From Oscillospiraceae bacterium (lineage in GTDB: Bacteria; Bacillota; Clostridia; Oscillospirales; UBA929), in contig JAISVY010000138.1 of the NCBI GenBank assembly GCA_031271325.1, positions 1 to 14,872 of the forward strand: DNA of 14,872 bases. The letters run 5' to 3'. The translations under genes and the position numbers were made by a program. Positions 1-8,278 of this stretch are shown piece by piece. How positions within the stretch are numbered: position 1 is the first letter of the stretch; every line of letters starts with the position of its first letter. The notes beneath the pieces were generated by a model, which was not told the origin of the DNA, ran no database searches, and saw only the letters and a list, made by a program, of their open reading frames with translations.

Positions 1-647
1 TTCTCAATCCGCGACACATACGAGCGGGAGATGCGGAAACGGTCGGCGACTTCGCGCTGTGTCAGCGGCGGGTAACCGCCCAGCCCGTAACGCAGGCGGA
101 TGATCTCCTTCTGCCGCCCGTCCAGCACGCAATCCACCAGCACGCGGATCCGCTGGCGCTCCTCTTCCCGTTCGAGACGGTCCTGCACGTCGTCGTCGGC
201 CTGCAAAACATCCAGTACCGACAGCGGCAGTCCGTCGGACTCCGCTTCCAGCGGGTCGCTGAGCGAGATGTCGCCCGCGCGTTTTTTCAAGCCGCGGAAG
301 TGCATAAATATTTCGTTTTGTATGCAAGTACAGGCGTATGTGGCCAGTTTTGTCCTTTTGTCAGGTGAAAAACTGTCAATCGCCTTCACCAAACCGATGG
401 TTCCGATCGAAATCAAATCGTCCTGATCGGTGGCGTTGGTGTAGTATTTCTTAATGACATGCGGCACCAGGCGCAGGTTGTGCATAATGAGTTTTTCCCG
501 CGCGGTTTTGTCCCCTTTGGTCATGGATTTCAACGCGTCGTTTTCCTCTTTTGAGGTAAGCGGACTGGGGAACGAACCCCCTCTTCCGGTCAGCCGCAGA
601 CAGATGAAATACCCATGCAGCAGCAACGAAACGACAGCACCGAACAT
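1..647 (-). CDS. sigK: Pro-sigma-K, mother-cell sporulation sigma factor (partial, 3' end beyond window)
   Basis: Late mother-cell sigma factor that directs RNA polymerase to coat and maturation genes. Reading leftward from ATG at 647 there are 215 codons with no stop before the window edge, so the C-terminus is missing. Residues 1-25 form a hydrophobic stretch (VVSLLLHGYFICLRL), the pro-sequence that holds SigK inactive at the membrane until SpoIVFB-type cleavage. Region 2 follows: NLRLVPHVIKKYY (about 57-69), DDLISIGTIGLVKAID (about 76-91), then LATYACTCIQNEI (101-113). Region 4 has RLRYGLGG (184-191) and the helix-turn-helix TQREVADRFRISRSYVSRIE (196-215). A good Shine-Dalgarno (GGGGAAGG) precedes ATG. 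The reading frame is continuous through regions 2 to 4, so no skin-like element interrupts the visible part. One oddity is Pro62, where Ala is usual in the RLVAH motif. It is divergent from the TetR gene. Confidence 0.93.
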   Translation of the reverse strand, partial: MFGAVVSLLLHGYFICLRLTGRGGSFPSPLTSKEENDALKSMTKGDKTAREKLIMHNLRLVPHVIKKYYTNATDQDDLISIGTIGLVKAIDSFSPDKRTKLATYACTCIQNEIFMHFRGLKKRAGDISLSDPLEAESDGLPLSVLDVLQADDDVQDRLEREEERQRIRVLVDCVLDGRQKEIIRLRYGLGGYPPLTQREVADRFRISRSYVSRIE

Positions 648-676
648 GCCTTCCCCACCCCTTCGTAATGTATCTC

Positions 677-684
677 ATCATATG
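677..684 (-). promoter_or_regulatory. Possible sporulation-type -10 box for sigK
   Basis: On the minus strand CATATGAT lies about 30 bases upstream of the sigK ATG. It resembles the CATA-starting -10 boxes used by sigma-E and sigma-K, which drive sigK in Bacillus. I see no convincing -35 (no ATATT-like block 14-15 bases upstream; CACG 16 bases upstream is only a weak sigma-K -35). Treat as a candidate only. Confidence 0.25.
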
Positions 685-723
685 CCGTGAAGGTCTGTCC
701 CGTGCAAAGGGAGTGTTGCCCCG

Positions 724-1278
724 GTGAAGCAAAATATAAAAACGGCGGCTCTTCTGGTTTTTGACGAGAAAGGGTTCCATCAGGCGTCGATACGGGAGAT
801 CGCCGCCCGCGCGGGCTGCTCGCTTCCGACGCTTTACTATTACTACGGCAGCAAGGAACGCCTGTATGAAGAGATCGTATACGAGGCGTACCGCAACATC
901 TCCGAGCAGATTGCCGATCAGCTTCCCGAAGGCGTTCCGCTGCGCGACATGTGGTTTTTTTCGGTGATGCAGCGGCGCCTGCTGACCGACGACGACCGCC
1001 GCGTCTTCCGCCTGGCGCAGAAAGCGATGCTGGGCGTAGACAGCGCCGGAGCCGCTTCGGAAAAACTGCTCGCCTACGAACACGAACGGCGCAGCGCGGA
1101 ACGGCAGCGTGTTCTGGACGCGTTCCGAGACCCGGCGTTCGCGCGCCTGCTGCTTCGCGTGACCGACCAAATGCTTCTCTCCGCGTTGATAGAAGACGAC
1201 GGACTGGATCAGGAGGACATCCGGCGGGAACTGAACCTTTTATTTGACGCGATTGAAAGGGGTCCTTCGCACAAATGA
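724..1278 (+). CDS. TetR/AcrR-family transcriptional regulator
   Basis: A 184-residue one-component DNA-binding regulator starting at GTG 724, with Shine-Dalgarno AAAGGGAG about ten bases upstream. The N-terminal HTH is clear: AALLVFDEKGFHQASI (8-23) leads into IREIAARAGCSLPTLYYYYG (23-42), the TetR recognition helix, then SKERLYEEIV. The rest is a mostly helical ligand-binding/dimerisation domain too divergent to suggest a ligand. It is first in the eight-gene overlapping operon and its TGA overlaps the ATG of the Na/Pi cotransporter gene, so it is likely an autoregulator of that operon and possibly of divergent sigK. No clean operator palindrome was recognised in the 76-base divergent gap. 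Confidence 0.87.
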   Translation: MKQNIKTAALLVFDEKGFHQASIREIAARAGCSLPTLYYYYGSKERLYEEIVYEAYRNISEQIADQLPEGVPLRDMWFFSVMQRRLLTDDDRRVFRLAQKAMLGVDSAGAASEKLLAYEHERRSAERQRVLDAFRDPAFARLLLRVTDQMLLSALIEDDGLDQEDIRRELNLLFDAIERGPSHK

Positions 1279-3068
1279 CGATTTTTGACGTGTTCACGAC
1301 GCTGGGCGGCGTGGCGCTCTTCCTGTTCGGCATGAACGTGATGGGAGACGGGCTGGAGAAGATGTCGGGCGGACGCCTGGAACGGATTCTCGAACGCCTG
1401 ACCTCCAATACGGTAAAGGCCGTGCTGCTCGGGTTGGTGGTGACCAGCGTCATCCAGTCTTCTTCGGCGACCACGGTCATGCTGGTGGGGTTTGTCAACG
1501 CCGGCATCATGAAACTGCGGCAGGCGGTCGGCGTGATCATGGGCGCGAACATCGGCACCACGGTCACGGCGTGGATCATCAGCCTCGGCGACATCAACTC
1601 CGAAAACGCGCTGATCTCCCTGTTTAAGCCCAAGACGCTCGCGCCGCTGGCCGCCGTCATCGGCATCGTGCTCACGATGGTCTTCCGGCGGGGTAAAAAG
1701 CACGACGCAGGCCGTATCCTGCTCGGTTTCGGCATCCTATTCAGCGGTATGCTGACGATGGAAGCCTCCCTCGGCGGACTCGCGGGGAGCGAAGGATTCC
1801 AAAATATGATGACCGCCTTCTCCAACCCCCTGCTCGGCGTATTGGTCGGGGCGGCGCTGACCGCCGTCATCCAATCCTCGTCGGCAAGCGTCGGTATCCT
1901 CCAAACTTTGAGCGCGAGCGCCGCCGCGGCAGGGCATCCGATTCTCTTCTCCGCCGCCGCGCCGATCATCATGGGGCAAAACATCGGCACTTGCATCACG
2001 GCGATTTTGGCTTCGGTCGGAGCGACGCGCAACGCCAAGCGAACCGCCCTGATTCACCTGTATTTCAACGTCATCGGCACCGTGGTATTTCTTGCGGCGC
2101 TGTACGGGCTGCAAGCGATCGTTCACTGGCCGTTCTGGGAAGCCGCGATGTCGCGCAGCACGATCGCGACCTTCCACCTCACGTTCAATCTCATCACAAC
2201 GGCGATACTGCTGCCTTTTCATAACGCGCTTGTCAAGCTCGCCATGCGCACATTGCCGGGCGAATCCGGCTCCGTCGAGATGGACGGGATGCTGGACGAC
2301 CGTTTCTCCCCTTCGGTGGCGCTGGCGCACGCGCTGGAAGCCGTGCACCTGATGGCCGACCATTCGCAGAAAAATCTCAGCCGCGCGGTGGAAATGCTGA
2401 CGGTTAAATATGACGAAAAACGCTTCAGCCGCCTGCGTGAGGACGAGAACACACTGGACGGGCTGGAGACGCATATCAGCCAGTACCTCTTAAAACTCGC
2501 GAGCCGGGGTCTGACCGAGAGCGAAAACACGCTGCATTCCGAGCTGTTTCACGTCGTGATCGACGTCGAGCGGGTCGGCGACTACGCCGTGAACATCGCC
2601 GAAGCGGCACAGAAGAAACACACCGATTCGGTACAGTTTTCCCTCTCCGCGCAGCGGGAAATCGAGCTGCTGAGCGCGGCGGTCGGCGAACTGCTCGACC
2701 TGACCTATACCTGTTACCGCAACGCCGACACGAACATGGCGGCGAAAGTCGAGCCGCTGGAGGAAACGGTTGACCGAATGACCGAGATCTTGAAAGGCAG
2801 GCACATCAACCGCCTGAAAAACGCCGAATGCAGCGCCGAGTCGGGCGCGCTCTACCTCGAACTGCTGATCAACTTCGAGCGGCTGGCCGACCATTGTTCC
2901 AACATCGCGCTCTTTATCATACGGCGCAACATGACGCCGGAGGAACGGAACCGCTTCGATATGCATGAATACGTTCACACCCTGCATTCCGGTCGGTATG
3001 AAGGATACAACCATTCTCTGGACGAATATATGACGAAGTATGTCACCGCGCTGGATCCCGCCGTATGA
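1275..3068 (+). CDS. Na/Pi-cotransporter family protein with C-terminal PhoU-like domain
   Basis: A 597-residue membrane protein of the NptA/YjbB type, predicted to move inorganic phosphate with sodium. The family signature occurs twice, as expected for its inverted duplication: QSSSATTVMLVGF (61-73) and QSSSASVGIL (200-209), each followed by a GANIGTTVTA/GQNIGTCITA block (90-99, 234-243). Multiple hydrophobic segments fill residues about 5-315. From about 345 to 580 the protein is helical and soluble, with the repeated PhoU-type pattern (VDVERVGDYAVNIAE and INFERLADHCSNIA), typical of the long form. The ATG overlaps the tetR stop as ATGA and its own stop overlaps csaB, so translation is probably coupled. 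The transported ion (phosphate versus another anion) is inferred from family. Confidence 0.9.
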   Translation: MTIFDVFTTLGGVALFLFGMNVMGDGLEKMSGGRLERILERLTSNTVKAVLLGLVVTSVIQSSSATTVMLVGFVNAGIMKLRQAVGVIMGANIGTTVTAWIISLGDINSENALISLFKPKTLAPLAAVIGIVLTMVFRRGKKHDAGRILLGFGILFSGMLTMEASLGGLAGSEGFQNMMTAFSNPLLGVLVGAALTAVIQSSSASVGILQTLSASAAAAGHPILFSAAAPIIMGQNIGTCITAILASVGATRNAKRTALIHLYFNVIGTVVFLAALYGLQAIVHWPFWEAAMSRSTIATFHLTFNLITTAILLPFHNALVKLAMRTLPGESGSVEMDGMLDDRFSPSVALAHALEAVHLMADHSQKNLSRAVEMLTVKYDEKRFSRLREDENTLDGLETHISQYLLKLASRGLTESENTLHSELFHVVIDVERVGDYAVNIAEAAQKKHTDSVQFSLSAQREIELLSAAVGELLDLTYTCYRNADTNMAAKVEPLEETVDRMTEILKGRHINRLKNAECSAESGALYLELLINFERLADHCSNIALFIIRRNMTPEERNRFDMHEYVHTLHSGRYEGYNHSLDEYMTKYVTALDPAV

Positions 3069-5272
3069 AAGTACTGCACCTGATCGGCGGGGGCGACACG
3101 GGCGGCGCGAAGACGCACGTGATCAGTCTGCTGGCCGGGCTGAAAGACCGCGTCAGCACGACGCTCGTTTCTTTCCGCGAGGGCGGTTTTTCCGAGGAAG
3201 CCCGCGCCGCCGGTCTGGATGTACGTGTGATCACGGGCAGATTTTTCGGCGTCGTGCGGCAGATCGCGGCGCTTGCCGAGGGGTATGACGTACTTCACTG
3301 CCACGGAGCGCGGGGCAATTTTATGGGGTGGTTCGTCAAGAAGAGGGTTCAAAAGCCTGTGATTACGACGGTGCATTCCGATTACAGGCTGGACTACATG
3401 GGCCGCCCGCTGGCGTATCTGACATACGGTCTGATCAACCGTTTCGCGCTGCGCCGGCTGGACGCGTATATCGGCGTTTCCGACATCATGGCGGGCACGC
3501 TGATCCGGCGGGGGTTTCCCGCCGAATCCACCTACACCATCTATAACGGTCTGGAATTCCGGGAGGACGAAGAAACGCCTGATAAATCCGGCCTCGCGGC
3601 GAAGTTCGGGTTGTCTTACGCCGAAGGCGACGTGTTCGCCGGAATCGCCGCTCGTTTCGATCCGGTCAAAGACCTGCCGACCCTGATCCGCGCCGCGGCG
3701 AATCTCAAAGAGCGCTGCCCCCGTCTGCGTTTCCTGATCGCGGGCGACGGCAAGCAGGCTAACGCGCTGCGGCGGCTCGCCGCCGAACTGGACGCGCCCG
3801 TTGTGTTTGTAGGGTGGCTTTCGGATACGGCGGATTTTTTCCGCCTGCTGGACATCAACCTGCTGACCAGCCGTTTCGAGACGTTTTCCTATGTACTGAC
3901 CGAAGGAGCGCGCGCCGGGTGCGCCACCGTCGCGAGCGAGGTGGGCGGCGCGCCGCTTTTGATCGACCACGGCGTCAACGGTTTCCTCTTCCCGTTCAAA
4001 GACGCGCGTAAGCTGGCGGAGTATATTCAAAGACTGTATGACGACCCCGCCCTGCGCGCCGGGATGGGGCGCAAGCTGCGCGAAAAGGTCAGGACGCAGT
4101 TCTCAATCGAAGCCACGGTGCAAACGCAGACCGCGATCTACCAAAGCGTCCTTCGCCGCCGCGCAAGGACGAAGATCAAGCGCGACGGTCTGACCATCTG
4201 CGGCGCGTACGGCATGAACAACGCCGGCGACGACGCTATCTTGGAGGCCATCCTGCTGGAGATCCGGCAGGAGGACCCCGACGTTCCCGTGCGGATCCTC
4301 TCCCGCAGCCCCCCGATGACCCGTCTCGCGTTCCGGGAACGCTGCTTCCATTCGTTCCACCTGTTTGCCCTCTTCCGGGCGCTCGGAAAGAGCCGGGTTT
4401 TCCTCTGCGGCGGCGGAACCCTGATCCAAGACGGAACCTCGCGCCGTTCGCTGTGGTTTTACCTCTTCACGATCTGGCTCGCGCGGAAGCGCGGCTGCCG
4501 CGTCGCGATGCTCGGATGCGGCGTCGGTCCCGTTCAAACCCCGTTCAACCGCCGCCTGACGGCACGCGTATTGTCACGAAACGTCGAAGTGATCACCCTG
4601 CGCGAAGAGGTGTCCCGGCGCGAACTGGACAAGCTGGGCGTGAAAATACCGAAGATTCTGCTCTCCGCCGACCCGGCTTTAATTTTGGAGCCGGAGGAGA
4701 GCGAAAAGGTAGACAGCCTTCTGCTGAAACAGGGGGTTCCGCTCGGAGGGCGTTATATCGGCTTCGCCCTGCGGGACTGGCCGGGTCTTTCGCAAAAGCT
4801 GCCCGAAATCGTCACCGCGGTAGAGTATGCCTACAGCGAATACGGGCTGACCGCCGTCTTCATCCCGGTGGAACGCCGCAAAGACATCCAGCCGGGCGAA
4901 CGCGCCGCCGCGCTGGTCGCCTGCCCGTGCCATGTGCTGCGCGAAACCGGTTCGGCGAGGCTGACAATCGGGCTGTTGTCGCGGATGGAGATGGTGGTGG
5001 CGATGCGCCTCCACGCGCTGATCTTCGCCTCCGGGCAGGGGCTTCCGATGGTGGGGCTGCCGTATACCGACAAGGTCAGCGCGTTTATGGACTATATGGG
5101 ACAGCGGCTGTATACCCCGCTGAAAGACGTTACGGCAAGCCGGCTTATCCGGCACATCGACAGCGCGATGGCGCTGCAGGGCAATCGGAAAGCCCGTCTG
5201 GACGCCGTAGCCACCCTGCGGGAGCGCGAAAAAATCAACCGTGAGGTTCTTGCGGAGCTGCTGAAGATATGA
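3065..5272 (+). CDS. csaB: GT4 glycosyltransferase-CsaB polysaccharide pyruvyl transferase fusion
   Basis: A 735-residue two-enzyme fusion. Residues 1-365 are a GT-B glycosyltransferase of family 4: GGGDTGGAKTHV donor/acceptor loop near 8-19, HCHGARGN (78-85), AARFDPVKD (195-203), and the nucleotide-sugar motif SRFETFSYVLTEGARAG (269-285) with its E-x7-E spacing. Residues about 375-735 match CsaB: GAYGMNNAGDDAILEAI (380-396), CGGGTLIQD (448-456), LGCGVGP (483-489), SADPALIL (534-541) and the conserved MRLHALIFA (647-655). CsaB transfers pyruvate from phosphoenolpyruvate to a cell-wall polysaccharide, making the ligand for SLH-domain proteins; the fused transferase may make the sugar that is pyruvylated. 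Stand-alone CsaB is about 350-370 residues, so both halves look complete. ATGA overlaps on both sides. Acceptor identity is not visible. Confidence 0.88.
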   Translation: MKVLHLIGGGDTGGAKTHVISLLAGLKDRVSTTLVSFREGGFSEEARAAGLDVRVITGRFFGVVRQIAALAEGYDVLHCHGARGNFMGWFVKKRVQKPVITTVHSDYRLDYMGRPLAYLTYGLINRFALRRLDAYIGVSDIMAGTLIRRGFPAESTYTIYNGLEFREDEETPDKSGLAAKFGLSYAEGDVFAGIAARFDPVKDLPTLIRAAANLKERCPRLRFLIAGDGKQANALRRLAAELDAPVVFVGWLSDTADFFRLLDINLLTSRFETFSYVLTEGARAGCATVASEVGGAPLLIDHGVNGFLFPFKDARKLAEYIQRLYDDPALRAGMGRKLREKVRTQFSIEATVQTQTAIYQSVLRRRARTKIKRDGLTICGAYGMNNAGDDAILEAILLEIRQEDPDVPVRILSRSPPMTRLAFRERCFHSFHLFALFRALGKSRVFLCGGGTLIQDGTSRRSLWFYLFTIWLARKRGCRVAMLGCGVGPVQTPFNRRLTARVLSRNVEVITLREEVSRRELDKLGVKIPKILLSADPALILEPEESEKVDSLLLKQGVPLGGRYIGFALRDWPGLSQKLPEIVTAVEYAYSEYGLTAVFIPVERRKDIQPGERAAALVACPCHVLRETGSARLTIGLLSRMEMVVAMRLHALIFASGQGLPMVGLPYTDKVSAFMDYMGQRLYTPLKDVTASRLIRHIDSAMALQGNRKARLDAVATLREREKINREVLAELLKI

Positions 5273-6285
5273 AAAAACTGATTGTCTTGCCCAATACGCC
5301 CCGCTCGCCCTCGCCGACGCGCGTCCGTCATCTGCTTAACGCGATGCCGGAGCGCGAGGCGTTGTATTTCGAAAGAATCAACAGGCGGGACATGCTCTCC
5401 GAAGACGCCGCGCGCCCGGGGCTGACGATCAAAACGCTGCCGGACGCCCGGCTGTTCCGTTCTGCCCGACACGCCGCCTTCGTCAGGAAAACGGCGCGGG
5501 CGCTTCGTTTTACCGACCCCGTGCTGTGGGTGTGTTCGCCGTTGCACGCGGAGACCGCGCGGCGCATCCCCCGAAGCGCTCTGATCTTTGACGCTTCGGA
5601 GGGGTATCACGAAAAGCTCGCGGCGGCGGCCGACGTGATTCTCGTATCCACCGCCGTACAGGAAGCGCGGGCGAAACTCAGCGGCAAACCGGTGCGTTTG
5701 CTGCCCAACGGCGTTTCGTTTTCGATGTATCATGAGGCCGCCGAGCGCAACCTGCCCTTTCCCGACGATCTCTTCAACGTACGCAACCCAATTATTGGGC
5801 ATCTCGGCGCACTTGACCGCGACGTTGATTTGGGGTATATTGAAGCTGCCGCCAAGGCGCGCCCCGACTGGTCGTTTGTCTTCGTGGGAGCGGTCAGCGG
5901 CGCGGACGTTACGCCGCTGAAAGACCTGCCCAATGTCTTTCTGCTGGGGCATAAGCCGCACAAGACGCTGCCGGTATACGTAAGCCGTTTTGACGTGTGC
6001 GTCAACGTCACGAAAAACGTGGACGCGTCGCCGATGAAGCTGTACGCCTACCTCGCCACCGGCAAGCCGGTCGTGTCCACGCCGCATCCGGCGCAGGCGC
6101 TGGATTACACCGAAGCGCTGTATATCGCGGCGACCCATGAGGAGTTTATCGCGCTTTGCCAAAAAGCCCTCAGGGAACGGGACGCGTGGCGCGTCCGCCG
6201 CCGGATCGAATATGGCCGCGCCGCCAGCTGGGAAGCGCGGGTTTTGGAATTGGAACGGTTGATGAAGGAGTTGTCGGTATTTTGA
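5269..6285 (+). CDS. Glycosyltransferase, GT4-like, probably cell-wall polymer synthesis
   Basis: A 338-residue GT-B glycosyltransferase starting at ATG 5269, overlapping the csaB stop as ATGA. The C-terminal half is the recognisable part: LLPNGVSFSMY (144-154), IIGHLGALD (175-183), FVFVGAV (203-209), LPNVFLLGHKPHKTLPVYVSRFDV (220-243) and the sugar-nucleotide loop DASPMKLYAYLATGKPVVST (252-271). This loop is the hallmark of exported-polysaccharide glycosyltransferases. The N-terminal acceptor domain is short (about 140 residues) and poorly conserved. No membrane segment is seen, so it should act on the cytoplasmic face. Its position after the GT4-CsaB fusion suggests both work on the same cell-wall glycan. 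Donor and acceptor are unknown. Confidence 0.8.
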   Translation: MKKLIVLPNTPRSPSPTRVRHLLNAMPEREALYFERINRRDMLSEDAARPGLTIKTLPDARLFRSARHAAFVRKTARALRFTDPVLWVCSPLHAETARRIPRSALIFDASEGYHEKLAAAADVILVSTAVQEARAKLSGKPVRLLPNGVSFSMYHEAAERNLPFPDDLFNVRNPIIGHLGALDRDVDLGYIEAAAKARPDWSFVFVGAVSGADVTPLKDLPNVFLLGHKPHKTLPVYVSRFDVCVNVTKNVDASPMKLYAYLATGKPVVSTPHPAQALDYTEALYIAATHEEFIALCQKALRERDAWRVRRRIEYGRAASWEARVLELERLMKELSVF

Positions 6286-6797
6286 AAAAGGTCGCCGTAT
6301 TGATGGGTTCGCTCTCCGACCATCCGTCTTTGGAGAAGGCGTTCACCCTGCTCGAAGAACTGGAGATACCCTATGAAGCGCGGGTTTGCTCGGCGCACCG
6401 GTCGCCGGAACGCACCGCCGAATTTGCCGAAAGCGCCGAACGCGAAGGCTTTGGCGTGTTGATCGCCGCCGCCGGGATGGCCGCGCATCTGGCCGGCGCT
6501 CTCGCGGCGCGCACCCTTCTGCCCGTGATCGGCGTGCCCGTGCAGAGCGGCGGGCTGGGCGGGCTGGACGCACTGCTCGCCACCGTGCAGATGCCTTCGG
6601 GATTCCCCGTGGCGACGGTTGCGGTCGGCGGCGCGGGAAACGCCGCGCTGCTCGCGGCGCAGATATTGTCGCTCGGGGACGCGGACCTGCGGGAGAGACT
6701 GGCGGCGCACCGTCAAAAAGTGCGCGAGAAAGCCGACGCGGCGGATGCGGAACTGCGTCATGCAAAGGAGAACGGAACATGCTGGATGCCTTTTTAG
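6282..6797 (+). CDS. purE: N5-carboxyaminoimidazole ribonucleotide mutase (PurE)
   Basis: A 171-residue PurE that forms 4-carboxy-5-aminoimidazole ribonucleotide in purine synthesis. I start it at TTG 6282, which overlaps the preceding TGA as TTGA and has GAAGGAG 11 bases upstream; this gives the canonical start MKKVAVLMGSLSD. The frame is open to 6156 but that part lies inside the glycosyltransferase gene. Motifs: GSLSDHPSLE (9-18, phosphate loop), CSAHRSPE (36-43, catalytic His39), IAAAGMAAHLAG (61-72), IGVPVQSG (83-90) and LLATVQMPSGFPVATVAVG (98-116). The first glycine-rich loops differ from the common GSxSDWP and AAGGAAHLPG forms. Whether it is a mutase (class I) or an AIR carboxylase (class II) is not settled; no purK is present here. 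It overlaps purF by 19 bases. Confidence 0.93.
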   Translation: MKKVAVLMGSLSDHPSLEKAFTLLEELEIPYEARVCSAHRSPERTAEFAESAEREGFGVLIAAAGMAAHLAGALAARTLLPVIGVPVQSGGLGGLDALLATVQMPSGFPVATVAVGGAGNAALLAAQILSLGDADLRERLAAHRQKVREKADAADAELRHAKENGTCWMPF

Positions 6798-8278
6798 CGG
6801 ACAAGCCCCATGAGGAATGCGGTCTTGTTGGGATTGTCGCCAACAGTCCGCACAGCCTGAGAATGGAGAGCGAAAACTGCGACGACGCGCAAAAGCGGAT
6901 TGACGCGCAGCCCGCGTTCAGCGCGTTCCACGCTTTGTATGCCTTGCAGCACAGGGGGCAGAAATCGGCCGGAATCGCCGTTTCCAACGGTTCCCATATC
7001 CGTTGCAAGAAGGGCAACGGTCTCGTACCGGACGTGTTTGACCCTAATTCCCTGAAAGAACTGTCCGGGTTTATGACCATCGGACATGTGCGTTACGCGG
7101 ATGAGAACAACGCGTCCGAGGTCAACGCGCAGCCGCTCTGCGTCGAGACAAGGGGCGAGCAGATCGCGCTCGCGATCAACGGCAGCCTCGTCAACGCCGC
7201 GCAGCTCCGCCGCAGAATCGAAAGCCGGGGCGGTATCTTCCAGACGACATCCGACGCGGAGGTGATTCTATACACGATTGTGTATGAACGCCTGAACGCG
7301 CCGTCGCTCGAAGACGCCGTCGTCAGCGCGATCAGGCAGTTTCAGGGCGCGTTCTCTATTCTGATTATGTCCAAGGATAAGCTGATTGCCGTGCGCGACC
7401 CCTACGGGTTCCGCCCGCTTTGCATCGGGCGCAATGTAGACGGGTTGGTGATTGCTTCCGAATCGTGCGCGCTGGATGCGGTGGAAGCTGTCTTCGAGCG
7501 CGACGTTCAGCCCGGAGAGGTGGTCGTGGCGGAAGCCGGACGGATGAAGAGCTTCTTTTCCAAAGCGCCGGGCCGGTGCGCCCTGTGCGCGTTTGAGTTC
7601 GTGTATATGGCGCGTCCCGACAGCGTGATAGACGGGCAGGCGGTGGAGACCGCCCGCAACCTCGCGGGGCGGCGTCTTGCGCACAGCTCCCCGGTTGACG
7701 CGGACATCGTGGTCGGCGTACCCGATTCAGGCTTGTCCGCCGCGCTGGGTTACGCGGAGGAATCGGGCATTCCTTACGGCATCGGATTCATCAAAAACCG
7801 GTATGTCGGGCGCACGTTTATTCAGGAGACGCAGGGGATGCGGGAAAGCTCGCTGAAACTCAAACTCAACGCGTTTAAAATGGTCGTCAAGGGCAAACGC
7901 GTGGTGATGGTGGACGATTCGATTGTGCGCGGCACGACCATACACCGGGTGGTGCGCCTGCTGCGCGAAGCGGGCGCGACCGAGGTGCATATGCGCGTCG
8001 CGTCGCCGCCGTACGCGCATCCGTGTTACTTCGGCACAGACGTGATGGACCGCGACCAGCTGATGGTCAACCGCTACCGCGCGGACGAGATGGCGCGGGA
8101 AATCGGGGTCAATACCCTCGCCTTCCTGAAGTATGAAGACCTGCCCGCGACCATGCCGGACCTCAAGATCGGCTGGTGCGACGCGTGTTTTTCGGGCGAG
8201 TACCCGATCCCCATCGCGAGCGAACGGGTCCGGAACGTTAAAAACCGCAACAGAAACGAGGAGGAGGAAACGGCATGA
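6779..8278 (+). CDS. purF: Amidophosphoribosyltransferase (PurF), Fe-S type
   Basis: Catalyses the committed step of purine synthesis, glutamine plus PRPP to phosphoribosylamine. ATG 6779, inside the end of purE, gives 499 residues with Shine-Dalgarno AAAGGAG. A 13-residue propeptide precedes the nucleophile Cys14 (HEECGLVGI), as in the Bacillus-type enzyme that is processed to expose Cys. The glutaminase half shows LQHRGQKSAGIAV (56-68), GHVRYAD (102-108) and INGSLVNA (133-140). The PRPP site is VVMVDDSIVRGTT (375-387). Likely [4Fe-4S] ligands are Cys270, Cys416 (AHPCYFGTD) and Cys467/Cys470 (CDACFSGEYP), matching the four-Cys pattern of B. subtilis PurF. An insertion of about 25 residues (22-48) lies between the nucleophile and LQHRG compared with the usual family, and NGSL replaces the common NGNL. 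Confidence 0.95.
   Translation: MLDAFLADKPHEECGLVGIVANSPHSLRMESENCDDAQKRIDAQPAFSAFHALYALQHRGQKSAGIAVSNGSHIRCKKGNGLVPDVFDPNSLKELSGFMTIGHVRYADENNASEVNAQPLCVETRGEQIALAINGSLVNAAQLRRRIESRGGIFQTTSDAEVILYTIVYERLNAPSLEDAVVSAIRQFQGAFSILIMSKDKLIAVRDPYGFRPLCIGRNVDGLVIASESCALDAVEAVFERDVQPGEVVVAEAGRMKSFFSKAPGRCALCAFEFVYMARPDSVIDGQAVETARNLAGRRLAHSSPVDADIVVGVPDSGLSAALGYAEESGIPYGIGFIKNRYVGRTFIQETQGMRESSLKLKLNAFKMVVKGKRVVMVDDSIVRGTTIHRVVRLLREAGATEVHMRVASPPYAHPCYFGTDVMDRDQLMVNRYRADEMAREIGVNTLAFLKYEDLPATMPDLKIGWCDACFSGEYPIPIASERVRNVKNRNRNEEEETA

Noticed and set aside
648..723. Purine riboswitch or PurR box ahead of the operon
   Set aside because: The gap is only 76 bases and holds the ribosome site and a possible sigK promoter. 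No purine aptamer core or PurR box was recognised.
590..2038. Long minus-strand ORF (482 codons) opposite the TetR and Na/Pi-cotransporter genes
   Set aside because: It is the antisense of two well-supported genes in GC-rich DNA. Its translation shows no domain and is rich in Pro, Arg and Ala.
6156..6281. Upstream extension of purE by 42 codons
   Set aside because: It overlaps the glycosyltransferase gene in another frame and does not resemble PurE; TTG 6282 gives the canonical N-terminus.
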